Assembly (NCBI GenBank): GCA_023957995.1
Contig: JAMLGK010000002.1
Location: 248,001-312,000, forward strand
Length of the DNA stretch: 64,000 nt
Reading direction: 5' to 3'
From: Microthrixaceae bacterium
Lineage (GTDB): Bacteria; Actinomycetota; Acidimicrobiia; Acidimicrobiales; Microtrichaceae
Translations under genes and position numbers: made by a program
Notes under the pieces: generated by a model
What the model was told of the DNA's origin: nothing
The model's database searches: none
The model's input: only the letters and a program-made list of their open reading frames with translations
Shown: positions 8,724-16,732 of the stretch, piece by piece
Numbering within the stretch: position 1 is the stretch's first letter
Layout of the letters: every line of letters begins with the position of its first letter

Positions 8724-9488
8724 TCACCTGTCGGCGACCTTGCGCCACAGTGCCCGGGGAAGGTTGCGGAACACGAAGAACATGTAGGCGAGGATGCCCG
8801 GCACCCACACCACCTCGGAACCCTTGGTGAGCCCCTCGCTGATGGCGGCAGCCACCTTGTCGGGAGTCGTCGAGAAGGGTGCCGCGTCCATGCCCTCGGT
8901 CATCTTGGTGTGCACGAACCCGGGTCGCACGACCATCACACGGATCCCGTGCTCGGCCAGCGCATCGCCGAGGCCCTGGCCGAAGGCGTCGAGCCCGGCC
9001 TTGGTCGCGCCGTAGACGTAGTTGTCCTTGCGCGCCCGAACACCGGCCACCGACGACATCAACACGATCGCCCCGTGGCCCTGCTCGCGCATCCGCGCCG
9101 CCACCACCAGGCAGCTCGAGACGAGCCCGGTGCAGTTGATGTCGAAGGCCCGTGCGGCGAAGGTCGGATCGTCCTCGAAGGCCTCCTGGCTGCCCAGGAT
9201 CCCCGCAGGCGCGTACACGAGGTCGATGTCGCCGTAGGTGTCGAACACCCCGCCGATGACCTTCTCGTGGCTCGCCACGTCGGTGGACTCCCAGTGGATC
9301 GTCTCGACCGTCGTCGCACCGGCGCTCCGGGCGGCGTCGGCAACGGAGTCCATCTCGTCCTCGGGTCTGCCCGCCAGGATCACGGTCCGACACCTGCCCC
9401 TGGCCAGCCGGGTCACCAGACTGCGACCGATGTCGGAACCACCACCCAGCACCAATACGGATTGAACTTCGCCGAGGGCGTCTCGCAC
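8724..9488 (-). CDS. dprE2: Decaprenylphosphoryl-beta-D-ribofuranose 2-ketoreductase-like SDR (DprE2)
   Basis: A 254-residue SDR, the same length as mycobacterial DprE2, which reduces the 2-keto intermediate to decaprenylphosphoryl arabinose for arabinan synthesis at the membrane. Seen: LVLGGGSDIGRSL (cofactor site), MSSVAG with catalytic Ser, YVYGATKAGLDAF (Tyr/Lys), VRPGFVHTKMTEG, and the hydrophobic C-terminal tail ending in FFVFRNLPRALWRK, a hallmark that separates DprE2 from ordinary SDRs. AGGAGG lies 6 nt before the start. No DprE1 partner is present in the window. The next gene downstream overlaps or closely follows it. Confidence 0.75.
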   Translation of the reverse strand: MRDALGEVQSVLVLGGGSDIGRSLVTRLARGRCRTVILAGRPEDEMDSVADAARSAGATTVETIHWESTDVASHEKVIGGVFDTYGDIDLVYAPAGILGSQEAFEDDPTFAARAFDINCTGLVSSCLVVAARMREQGHGAIVLMSSVAGVRARKDNYVYGATKAGLDAFGQGLGDALAEHGIRVMVVRPGFVHTKMTEGMDAAPFSTTPDKVAAAISEGLTKGSEVVWVPGILAYMFFVFRNLPRALWRKVADR

Positions 9489-9501
9489 GCGGGCCTCCTG
9501 A

Positions 9502-9517
9502 TCGTCCGGTCGGTCAA
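9502..9517. promoter_or_regulatory. Degenerate copy of the TTGACC/GGTCAA operator upstream of dprE2
   Basis: TCGTCCGGTCGGTCAA keeps the right half-site CGGTCAA exactly and 5 of 7 positions of the left half-site seen at 15314-15329. It lies 14-29 bp upstream of the dprE2 start. The TTGACC on the dprE2 strand could instead simply be a -35 element, so this is a weak call. Confidence 0.25.
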
Positions 9518-9596
9518 GGGTAGTTCGTCAGCCGGTGCCCCCAAATGGCTCGGGGTCACCCTAGGAGTCGAGTTCCCAAAGTGGTCCGCACGGCCG

Positions 9597-9602
9597 TAGC
9601 CT
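9597..9602 (+). promoter_or_regulatory. -10 element (TAGCCT), leaderless-type, for the 29-aa peptide
   Basis: TAGCCT ends 7 nt before GTG 9610. No Shine-Dalgarno sequence is visible between them, as expected if the transcript begins at the start codon. Confidence 0.45.
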
Positions 9603-9609
9603 TCGCCGT

Positions 9610-9699
9610 GTGAGCACCCGGTTGTTGATAATTCTCGCGCTGATCTGCGGCCTCGCCGTCGTCGTGGCGTTCGCCATCCAGGCCGCCCAGATCCTCTGA
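9610..9699 (+). CDS. Small single-span membrane peptide, 29 aa
   Basis: A short open frame beginning GTG and encoding VSTRLLIILALICGLAVV then AFAIQAAQIL before TGA. It has a Ser-Thr-Arg head, one hydrophobic helix of about 20 residues and a short polar tail. It sits in the 268-bp gap between divergent dprE2 and lpd, 57 bp before lpd on the same strand, with its own -10 box at leaderless spacing. The even helix and promoter argue that it is translated. Function is unknown; small peptides of this kind often bind membrane enzymes. Confidence 0.55.
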   Translation: MSTRLLIILALICGLAVVVAFAIQAAQIL

Positions 9700-9744
9700 G
9701 AGCGGGCCGGGGATGTCCCGGCGGGACACGCTCCATTCTGTCGA

Positions 9745-9750
9745 TAGGCT
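9745..9750 (+). promoter_or_regulatory. -10 element (TAGGCT), leaderless-type, for lpd
   Basis: TAGGCT ends 6 nt before GTG 9757, so transcription would start on the first base of the lpd start codon. Confidence 0.5.
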
Positions 9751-9756
9751 CGCGTC

Positions 9757-11160
9757 GTGGCAGAACAGCATTTCGACGTGGTGATAATCGGTGGCGGTCC
9801 GGCCGGATACGGAGCCGCCCTCTACGGCGCATCCGCCGGGCTCAAGGTGGCGCTGGCCGAGAACGACAAGGTCGGCGGCACGTGTCTTCACCGCGGGTGC
9901 ATACCTGCCAAGGAGCTCCTGGAGACCGCCGCGATCGTGCGCACGATCCAGCATGCCGGTGATTTCGGCGTCGAGGTGGAGGGCAAGGCGGTCGACTGGG
10001 GTCGCACCCTCGAACGCAAGCAGGAAGTGATCGATCGCCTCGCAGGCGGAGTCACCCAGTTGCTGAAGGGTCGCAAGGTCGACGTCTTCGACGCCACCGC
10101 TTCGCTGGGACCCGACCACTCCGTGACACTGGCTTCGAGTTCCGGTGAAACGGCGGTGATCAGCGGTGATGCGATCATCCTCGCCAGCGGCTCGCGACCT
10201 CGGACCATCCCCGGGTTCGAACCCGATGGTGTCAGGGTCGTCACCTCCGACGAGTTCTTCCACATCCCGCAGGTCCCGATGAACGCGGTCGTGATCGGAG
10301 GCGGTGCGATCGGCTGCGAGTTCGCGTCGACGCTCGCAGACCTCGGTAGCAGCGTGACCATCCTCGAGGCACTGCCGAAGATCCTCCCGGGATGCGACCA
10401 GGACGTCGCCCGGACAGTCCAGCAGTCCTTCAAGCGTCGTGGGATCGAGGTCAGAACGGGTGTGTCGGTGACCGGCCACACGCCGGGGTCCACGGGCACG
10501 ACCGTGCATCTCGACGGCGGAGAATCCCTCGAGACGAACCTGGTGGTCGTCTCGGTGGGGCGCGTGCCCAACACCGACGGTCTGCTGCTTCCGGGAACGG
10601 CGGTCGGCATCAGCGAGCGGGGCCACATCGAGGTCGACGAGGGCTACCACACCGCCGAGCCGTCGGTCTGGGCCATCGGCGATGTGATCGACACGCCACA
10701 GCTCGCCCACGTCGGGTTCGCCGAGGCGATCGTCGTGATCAAGGACATCCTCGGTGAGAACCCCGCCCCGGTCGACAACTCGAGGGTGCCGTGGGCCATC
10801 TACTGCCACCCCGAGGTCGCCTTCGCCGGCCACTCCGAGGCCTCGGCGAAGGAAGCGGGGATCGACGTGGTCACCTCGAAGCACCGGTTCTCGGGCAACA
10901 GCCGAGCGATGATCCTCGGCCAGACCGAGGGGCTCGTGAAGGTGATCGCCCGCAAGAACGACGACGGCACCGCCGGACAGGTTCTGGGGGTGCACATGGT
11001 GGGCCCCTGGGTGACCGAACAGCTCTCGGGCGGATACCTGGCGGTGAACTGGGAGGCCACCGTGGACGAGGTCGCAGCGTTCATCCAGCCGCACCCGTCT
11101 CTCACCGAGCTCTTCGGTGAGACCATGCTGTCCATGACCGGCCGGTCGCTGCACGGATGA
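9757..11160 (+). CDS. lpdA: Dihydrolipoyl dehydrogenase (E3)
   Basis: A 467-residue flavoprotein disulfide reductase that reoxidises the dihydrolipoyl arms of 2-oxo-acid dehydrogenase complexes with NAD+. Seen: FAD site IIGGGPAGYGAAL (residues 10-22), redox-active disulfide GGTCLHRGC (Cys43 and Cys48), NAD site VIGGGAIGCEFAS, second FAD segment VWAIGDV, and the dimer-interface acid/base pair PHPSLTE (His and Glu) near the C-terminus. GTG start with leaderless promoter spacing. The E2 gene follows 40 bp later, then the lipoate-attachment enzymes, so this is a compact lipoyl-complex operon. Confidence 0.95.
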   Translation: MAEQHFDVVIIGGGPAGYGAALYGASAGLKVALAENDKVGGTCLHRGCIPAKELLETAAIVRTIQHAGDFGVEVEGKAVDWGRTLERKQEVIDRLAGGVTQLLKGRKVDVFDATASLGPDHSVTLASSSGETAVISGDAIILASGSRPRTIPGFEPDGVRVVTSDEFFHIPQVPMNAVVIGGGAIGCEFASTLADLGSSVTILEALPKILPGCDQDVARTVQQSFKRRGIEVRTGVSVTGHTPGSTGTTVHLDGGESLETNLVVVSVGRVPNTDGLLLPGTAVGISERGHIEVDEGYHTAEPSVWAIGDVIDTPQLAHVGFAEAIVVIKDILGENPAPVDNSRVPWAIYCHPEVAFAGHSEASAKEAGIDVVTSKHRFSGNSRAMILGQTEGLVKVIARKNDDGTAGQVLGVHMVGPWVTEQLSGGYLAVNWEATVDEVAAFIQPHPSLTELFGETMLSMTGRSLHG

Positions 11161-11200
11161 GCCGGCCCACTACCAACGACGAACCGAACGAGGAGCCAAG

Positions 11201-12637
11201 ATGCCTGAGATCGTGATGCCGCAACTCGGAGAGTCGGTGACCGAGGGGACCATCACGAGGTGGTTCAAGTCGGTGGGCGACACGGTCACCGAGGACGAGC
11301 CGCTGTTCGAGGTCTCGACCGACAAGGTCGACACAGAGGTGCCCTCACCTGCGTCCGGAGTGCTCACCGAGATCAGTGTGGCCGAGGGTGAGACGGTCGA
11401 CGTGGGCACTCTCCTGGCGACGCTCGGCGACGCCGGGGCGGCGCCCGGCGAGCCCGCACCCGAGCAGGCAGCTGCGCCTGAACCCGCTCCGGGTCCTGAA
11501 CCCGCTCCGGCTCCTGAACCCGCTCCGGCTCCTGAACCCGCTCCCGCTCCGGCTCCTGAACCCGCTCCGGCTCCTGCGCCTGCGCCTGCGCCTGCGCCTG
11601 CAGCCCAGCCAGCTCCCGTTCAGCCTGCCGCCGCGCCTCCACAGGCGGGCGGCGGGGGGTCACAACTGCTGTCGCCGCTGGTGCGACGTCTCGTGGAGCA
11701 GAACAACCTCGACCCGGCCGCCATCGAAGGCACCGGGGTCGGAGGACGGGTCACGCGCGAGGACGTGCTCGACGCAATCGACAGGGCGGCGGTTGCCCAG
11801 CCCCAGTCGCAGCCCCAGGCTCCGACACCGGCCCCGGTGGCGCCCCCGGGCGCACCCTCCGCACCAGCTGCGCCACGACCGCCGCGACCCGCGGCTCCGG
11901 CCGTTGCTCCGATGAGTCCCGGAGCGGGCGACGTGGTCGAGCCGCTCAACCGGATCCGCAGGATGACGGGCGAGCTGATGGTCGCGTCGAAGGCCACCTC
12001 GCCACATGTGATCTCGGCGGTCGAGGTCGACTACTCCGCGGTGGAAGCAGCTCGCCTGCCCCGCCGTGAGGCCTACAAGGCCGAACACGGTTACTCCCTC
12101 ACCTACCTTCCCTTCATCGCGCGGGCCGTGATCGACGCGTTGGCCGAGTTCCCCCACATGAACGCCTCGATGGGAGACGGCGAGGTGGTGCTCCACAACG
12201 AGGTGAACCTGTCCATCGCCGTGGACCTCAACTACGAGGGCCTCCTGGCGCCTGTCATCCGTGATGCACACGACAAGCGGCTCCGGGCCATCGCCGACGA
12301 CATCTCGGACCTTGCCGGCAGGGCGCGCAACAAGCAGTTGGGGCCCGATGAGCTCACCGGGGGGACCTTCACACTGTCGAACTCCGGTGCCTACGGGTCG
12401 CTTCTGGTAGCACCGATCATCAACCAACCCCAGGTGGCGATCCTGAGCACCGACGGTGTGAGCCGCAAGCCGGTGGTGGTGACCGATCCGTTCGGCAACG
12501 AGTCGATAGCAATCCACTCGATGGGGAACCTCACTCTGTGTTGGGACCATCGGGCGTTCGACGGAGCGTACGCAGCGGCCTTCCTCAGCCGTGTGCGCGA
12601 GAACATGGAGACGAGGGACTGGAACACCGAGTTCTGA
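11201..12637 (+). CDS. sucB: 2-oxo-acid dehydrogenase E2, dihydrolipoamide acyltransferase (SucB-type)
   Basis: A 478-residue E2 core protein. One lipoyl domain (residues 1-80; lipoylated Lys in STDKVDTEVPSP), a long Ala/Pro/Glu linker (about 87-150), an E3-binding domain (LSPLVRRLVEQNNLD, GRVTREDVLDAI, about 156-195), a second Ala/Pro linker, and the catalytic acyltransferase domain ending with DHRAFDGAYAAAF, where His and Asp are catalytic. Whether the acyl group is succinyl, acetyl or branched-chain cannot be settled from sequence; no E1 gene is in the window. GAGGAG lies 7 nt before the ATG. Its neighbours E3 and LipB/LipA make the complete lipoyl-handling set. Confidence 0.88.
   Translation: MPEIVMPQLGESVTEGTITRWFKSVGDTVTEDEPLFEVSTDKVDTEVPSPASGVLTEISVAEGETVDVGTLLATLGDAGAAPGEPAPEQAAAPEPAPGPEPAPAPEPAPAPEPAPAPAPEPAPAPAPAPAPAPAAQPAPVQPAAAPPQAGGGGSQLLSPLVRRLVEQNNLDPAAIEGTGVGGRVTREDVLDAIDRAAVAQPQSQPQAPTPAPVAPPGAPSAPAAPRPPRPAAPAVAPMSPGAGDVVEPLNRIRRMTGELMVASKATSPHVISAVEVDYSAVEAARLPRREAYKAEHGYSLTYLPFIARAVIDALAEFPHMNASMGDGEVVLHNEVNLSIAVDLNYEGLLAPVIRDAHDKRLRAIADDISDLAGRARNKQLGPDELTGGTFTLSNSGAYGSLLVAPIINQPQVAILSTDGVSRKPVVVTDPFGNESIAIHSMGNLTLCWDHRAFDGAYAAAFLSRVRENMETRDWNTEF
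11478..11600 (+). repeat. In-frame 18-bp tandem repeats in the E2 linker
   Basis: Repeated units of the type CTGAACCCGCTCCGGCTC, then a run of CTGCGC units, encode the PEPAPA-type flexible linker. All units keep the reading frame. Such arrays vary in copy number by slippage. Confidence 0.8.
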
Positions 12638-12675
12638 ACCCCGGGACCGATTCGGTTCACAGACCTCCGGTCGCC

Positions 12676-14502
12676 GTGCTGGCGCCGGGCGCCGGTGCGC
12701 GCCCCGGGAGGACCCTGCGGTCCCGCTGGTTGGGCAGGGTGGGCTACTCCGAGGCGCTGGCGTTGCAGCGCGGCATCCACCGCCGGGCGCTGACCGAACT
12801 CGCAGCGGGTCGCTCACCGGAGGACCACCTGCTCCTTGTCGAACACCCGCACACCTACACCCTCGGCCGCAACGCGGACCGCTCGAACGTGCTCACCGAC
12901 CCGGCTTCTGTCGGAGCGGAACTGATCGAGACCGATCGCGGCGGCGACGTGACCTATCACGGTCCCGGCCAACTGGTCGTCTACCCGCTGGTCTCGCTCG
13001 CCTCCGCACCCACCCCGGCGGGCGATCCGGTGCTGGGCAGCGCAGGCTGGGTCCACCTGCTCGAGGACGTCGTGCTGGCGGTGCTCGAGGAGCAGGGGAT
13101 AGAGGGCTTCAGGCGCCAGGAGTATCCAGGGGTCTGGGTGGGCGGTGATTCCCACCGCACGCCGGCCAAGATCGCAGCGGTCGGAGTACGTCTCGAACGT
13201 GGGCGCACCCTCCACGGTGTCGCCCTCAACGTGGAGACCGACCTGTCGATGTTCGGGCACATAGTGCCCTGTGGGATCACCGACGGAGACGTCACCTCCA
13301 TGTGCGCCGAGGGGGTTCGGGTGACCGTGGACGAGGTGGCCACCTCGTTCGCCCGGCACTTCGCAACGATGTGGGGCCCCGACGAGCTCGACCACTGCGG
13401 CGTTGTGCGCCCCCGGAGCTCCTCCGACGACTCCGATCTCAGTGCTTTCTCGAGGGGCCTGGGCCCGGGTACCCCGACCGGTGGCGTGAACCCACAGGGT
13501 GAGCCTGCTGGCCGCACATCCGCAGCGTCGGGCGAGGGCACCTCGGTCAGGCTCCTCGGCAGGTTGGCCGCAGCCGGTGTCACCGAGGCGGTACCCCTTC
13601 GCAACCGCAAACCGGAGTGGATGCGGGTCCGGCTGCATCACGGCCCCGAGGTGATGAGCCTCAAGCACACGATGGCCGAGTTGAACCTCGTGACGGTGTG
13701 CGAGGAGGCCGGCTGTCCGAATCTCTCCGAGTGCTGGTCCACCGGCACGGCCACCTTCATGGTCAACGGAGAGAGATGCACCAGGGCCTGCGGGTTCTGT
13801 CTGGTCGACACCAGGCATCCGGATCCACCCGACCCTGGCGAACCGCAGCGGATCGCCGAGGCGGTGCAGCGGATGGGGCTGCGCTTCGCCGTTGTCACCA
13901 CGGTCGCTCGTGACGACCTCGCTGACGAGGGCGCAGGCCAGATCGCCGCCACCATCCGGGCCATCCGCGATCGGTGTCCCGACACCGGCGTGGAGGTGCT
14001 CATCTCCGACTGCCGCGGTCGTGCGGAGGCGCTGGAACTGATCTTCGCCGAACGCCCCGATGTGCTCAACCACAACATCGAGACCGTTGCCCGGCTGCAA
14101 CGAGCGGTGAGGCCGTCGGCCGGATACGCCCGATCGTTGTCGGTGCTGGCGCGTTCGGTGGCCGCCGGCCTGGTGACCAAGTCGGGACTGGTGCTCGGGA
14201 TGGGCGAGACCCGCGAGGAGATCCACTCCACGCTCGCCGACCTGGCGTCGGTCGGTGTGTCGATAGTGACGATCGGCCAGTACCTGAGACCGACGAGTCA
14301 TCATCTTCCGGTGTCGCACTGGTGGACACCGGCGGACTTCGAGGAATTCGCCCGGGTGGGGGAGTCCTTCGGTATCGGCCACGTGGAGTCGTCGCCGTTC
14401 ACGCGCTCCAGCTACCACGCGGCAGAGGCCATGGAGTCGTTGGAACCGGCTCGTTCGCCTCGGTCAGCGGACTCCGACCCAACCGGCACGAGGGTGGGTT
14501 GA
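12676..14502 (+). CDS. lipB-lipA: Fused octanoyltransferase LipB - lipoyl synthase LipA
   Basis: One uninterrupted frame of 608 residues encodes both steps of lipoate assembly on E2 proteins. Residues 15-235 are LipB: RGGDVTYHGPGQLVVYP, PAKIAAVGVR (Lys165) and VPCGITDGD (acyl-accepting Cys199). Residues 241-310 are a low-complexity linker. Residues 311-608 are LipA: auxiliary cluster Cys342, Cys347, Cys353 (CX4CX5C), radical-SAM cluster Cys368, Cys372, Cys375 (CX3CX2C), and the C-terminal SSYHA serine ligand. LipB and LipA are normally separate genes. The frame is open without a stop through the linker; GTG 12676 is the first start after the sucB stop. An internal start within the linker cannot be excluded. 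Confidence 0.88.
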   Translation: MLAPGAGARPGRTLRSRWLGRVGYSEALALQRGIHRRALTELAAGRSPEDHLLLVEHPHTYTLGRNADRSNVLTDPASVGAELIETDRGGDVTYHGPGQLVVYPLVSLASAPTPAGDPVLGSAGWVHLLEDVVLAVLEEQGIEGFRRQEYPGVWVGGDSHRTPAKIAAVGVRLERGRTLHGVALNVETDLSMFGHIVPCGITDGDVTSMCAEGVRVTVDEVATSFARHFATMWGPDELDHCGVVRPRSSSDDSDLSAFSRGLGPGTPTGGVNPQGEPAGRTSAASGEGTSVRLLGRLAAAGVTEAVPLRNRKPEWMRVRLHHGPEVMSLKHTMAELNLVTVCEEAGCPNLSECWSTGTATFMVNGERCTRACGFCLVDTRHPDPPDPGEPQRIAEAVQRMGLRFAVVTTVARDDLADEGAGQIAATIRAIRDRCPDTGVEVLISDCRGRAEALELIFAERPDVLNHNIETVARLQRAVRPSAGYARSLSVLARSVAAGLVTKSGLVLGMGETREEIHSTLADLASVGVSIVTIGQYLRPTSHHLPVSHWWTPADFEEFARVGESFGIGHVESSPFTRSSYHAAEAMESLEPARSPRSADSDPTGTRVG

Positions 14503-14503
14503 C

Positions 14504-15268
14504 ATGGGCCTGCTGGCCAGGAATCCACAACACGACCAACGCGAACAGGGTTCGGGTGACGCGCTCGCCGGTCCGCCGTCGTATGCAACCGGGACCGTGC
14601 ACCACGAGTCGGTGGCCGCGGACGGCACCGTCGTCCGCCACTCCCAGACGTTCGAGAGCGGCGAACTCGCCGAATGGCGACTCGACGCGGAACCGGCTCC
14701 GTGGGCCCTGGTGCGTCCCGGGGATCCGCTCGATCTGCCTGTGCAGGACTGGGTCGCCGAGGACACCCTGAGCGCGGTCCGCGTGCGTGTCGGAGACCAG
14801 CTCCACCTGTTGCCGCCCCTCGACGACCTGCCGCACCCCGGTTTCGACGAGCTGGACCACGTGCCCGATGCCACGGCCCGGCTGCGTTTCGAGCTCCGTG
14901 GCACCCCGGTCGGTCCGGTGCTCTGCGACATCCGCTACCAGGACGGTCGACGGCCGCTGGGACGGGTCGTCACCGAATGGGCCGATCCGGTCGAGGGCGA
15001 GCCGGCGTTCGATTCCCCGGAGATCCTCGTGGGTGTCAGCTTCGCCAACTACCTCCGGATGCGAACCGGCGAACGGACCGACCTCGAGGCGATCGCCGAC
15101 GGCGGCACGGTGGGCGACACCCGCTGGACGCTGCTGCTGCTCCTGCACGGCATCGTCCAGCGCCAGCGCTACGTCGACATCTACCGTTCACTGCCGGTGA
15201 TGCCGGCCGAGCTCGGCTGGTGGGGAGAGGCGGCGCCGTTCGTTGCCTCCGATGCCCGCCCCCGTTGA
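14504..15268 (+). CDS. Conserved hypothetical protein, possible SCP2-like C-terminus
   Basis: A 254-residue soluble protein that starts 2 bp after the LipA stop and so belongs to the same operon. I do not recognise it with confidence. The N-terminal 40 residues are disordered-looking. The middle is rich in Pro and Asp. The last third (ILVGVSFANYLRMRTGE, then LEAIADGGTVGDTRW) has the rhythm of sterol-carrier-protein-2 domains, where a hydrophobic helix is followed by a Gly-Asp turn. That resemblance is tentative. There are no membrane segments and no obvious catalytic motif. Confidence 0.6.
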   Translation: MGLLARNPQHDQREQGSGDALAGPPSYATGTVHHESVAADGTVVRHSQTFESGELAEWRLDAEPAPWALVRPGDPLDLPVQDWVAEDTLSAVRVRVGDQLHLLPPLDDLPHPGFDELDHVPDATARLRFELRGTPVGPVLCDIRYQDGRRPLGRVVTEWADPVEGEPAFDSPEILVGVSFANYLRMRTGERTDLEAIADGGTVGDTRWTLLLLLHGIVQRQRYVDIYRSLPVMPAELGWWGEAAPFVASDARPR

Positions 15269-15313
15269 CGCACCGTCACCCGAGCAGTCTCCGCCAACCA
15301 CGGCGGTGCCAAC

Positions 15314-15329
15314 TTGACCGCCCGGTCAA
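15314..15329. promoter_or_regulatory. Palindromic operator TTGACCG-CC-CGGTCAA
   Basis: A perfect 7-bp inverted repeat with a 2-bp centre, 48 bp upstream of the acyl-CoA dehydrogenase ATG. It matches the operator at 4799-4814 in both half-sites and total length (16 bp), which makes a shared regulator of both genes likely. Confidence 0.7.
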
Positions 15330-15377
15330 GATTGCTGTGGGCTGTTGGTCCGAGCCTCGTCCCGACTGGAGCCGAAC

Positions 15378-16628
15378 ATGATCAAGTGGTCCGATGAGCA
15401 GGAGATGGTGCGCCAGGCAGTCCGCGACTTCATCGACACCGAGATCCGCCCCCATCGGGAAGAGCTCGAGTTCGGTGACCTGCCGCCATATGACCTGTTG
15501 CGCAAGATGCTGAGGACCTTCGGTATGGATGCGATGGCGCGGGACAACTTCGCCAAGCGAATCGAACGTGAGCGGGTCGCCGAGGCCGGCACGGGTGAGG
15601 ACGACACCGAGAAGTCCTCTGGTGGTGGGGGCGCACGAGATGCGAACTCCGTCGCGTTCTCCATGATCCCGATCATCGAGCTCTGCAGGGTGTGCCCGGG
15701 CATGGTCACGGCCATGGGTGTCTCGATGGGTCTGACGGCATCGGCGATCATGTCCAAGGGCACCGTCGAGCAGAAGGAGCGCTGGGCGCTCGACCTGCTC
15801 ACCATGGACAAGATCGGGGCCTGGGCGATCACAGAACCCGATTCCGGTTCCGACGCCTTCGGCTCCATGAAGGCCACGGCGAAGCGCGACGGTGACGAGT
15901 ACGTGCTCAACGGTTCCAAGACCTTCATCACCAACGGACCCCACGCCGACACGATCGTGTTCATCTGCAAACTCGACGAGGGCAACCCGCCGGCCGAGCG
16001 AACGGTGCTCCAGTTCGTGCTCGATTCGGGCATGGAGGGTCTGGAACAGCCCAAGGCCTTCCGCAAGATGGGGATCCATTCCAGCCCGACGGGAATGCTG
16101 TTCCTCGACGACGTGCGAGTCGGCAGGGACCGCCTGCTGGGTGGCAGCGAAGAGGCGTTCAAGGGAACCGGTGGTCGCAAGGCGTCGAAGGCCACCTTCT
16201 CCATGGAGCGCACCGGCGTGGCTGCGATGGCGCTGGGGATCGTTGACCGCTGTCTCGAGCTCAGCGTCCGCTATGCGAAGGAACGTGAGCAGTTCGGCCA
16301 GCCGATCGGCGGGTTCCAGCTGATCCAGCTCAAGCTCGCAAAGATGGAGGTGGCCAGGATGAACCTGCAGAACCTCGTGTTCCGCCACATCGAGATGGCC
16401 GCGGCCGGCGAGGCGATCGACTTCGCAGAGGCATCAGCGGCCAAGTTGTACTCGGCCCAGACGGCCACCGAGGTGGCACTGGAGGCGGTGCAGCTCTTCG
16501 GCGGCAACGGCTACATGGCCGAGTACGAGGTCGAACAGCTCGCCCGCGATGCCAAGGTGCTGCAGATCTACGCCGGCACCGACGAGATCCAGATCTCGCA
16601 GATCGCCCGTTCGATGCTCGGTGAGTGA
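15378..16628 (+). CDS. Acyl-CoA dehydrogenase
   Basis: A 416-residue FAD-dependent acyl-CoA dehydrogenase for the first step of beta-oxidation or branched-chain acid degradation. Seen: AITEPDSGSDAFGSM (FAD/substrate loop), LNGSKTFITNG, REQFGQPIGGFQLIQLKLA, and QLFGGNGYMAEYEVEQLARDAK. The position that holds the catalytic Glu in medium-chain enzymes is Ala here (YAGTDEIQ), while FSMERTG supplies Glu277 on the helix where isovaleryl-CoA-type enzymes keep their base; the protein is therefore probably of that subclass. An unusual insert rich in Gly/Ser/Asp (about residues 70-90) precedes the substrate domain. ATG 15378 is preferred to a TTG at 15345. The operator upstream links it to the SDR at 4.8 kb. 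Confidence 0.9.
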   Translation: MIKWSDEQEMVRQAVRDFIDTEIRPHREELEFGDLPPYDLLRKMLRTFGMDAMARDNFAKRIERERVAEAGTGEDDTEKSSGGGGARDANSVAFSMIPIIELCRVCPGMVTAMGVSMGLTASAIMSKGTVEQKERWALDLLTMDKIGAWAITEPDSGSDAFGSMKATAKRDGDEYVLNGSKTFITNGPHADTIVFICKLDEGNPPAERTVLQFVLDSGMEGLEQPKAFRKMGIHSSPTGMLFLDDVRVGRDRLLGGSEEAFKGTGGRKASKATFSMERTGVAAMALGIVDRCLELSVRYAKEREQFGQPIGGFQLIQLKLAKMEVARMNLQNLVFRHIEMAAAGEAIDFAEASAAKLYSAQTATEVALEAVQLFGGNGYMAEYEVEQLARDAKVLQIYAGTDEIQISQIARSMLGE

Positions 16629-16720
16629 AGCGCTCGTAGGGTCGCGCGAGTATCTGAGCATCAGGTTCGGGACCCCGGGGGAGTCCTCGCGCCGCAGGGG
16701 GCCGTGCGGGGGTGGACCGG

Positions 16721-16726
16721 TAGGGT
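16721..16726 (+). promoter_or_regulatory. -10 element (TAGGGT), leaderless-type, for the serine-hydrolase-like gene
   Basis: TAGGGT ends 6 nt before GTG 16733; no Shine-Dalgarno sequence is visible. Confidence 0.5.
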
Positions 16727-16732
16727 TGGCCC

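Noticed and set aside
9502..9517. Third strong copy of the TTGACC/GGTCAA operator
   Set aside because: Only the right half-site is exact, and TTGACC could be a -35 box; kept as a weak feature rather than a firm operator.
9556..11154. 532-residue open frame antisense to lpd
   Set aside because: Shadow of the dihydrolipoyl dehydrogenase, whose motifs are complete on the plus strand.
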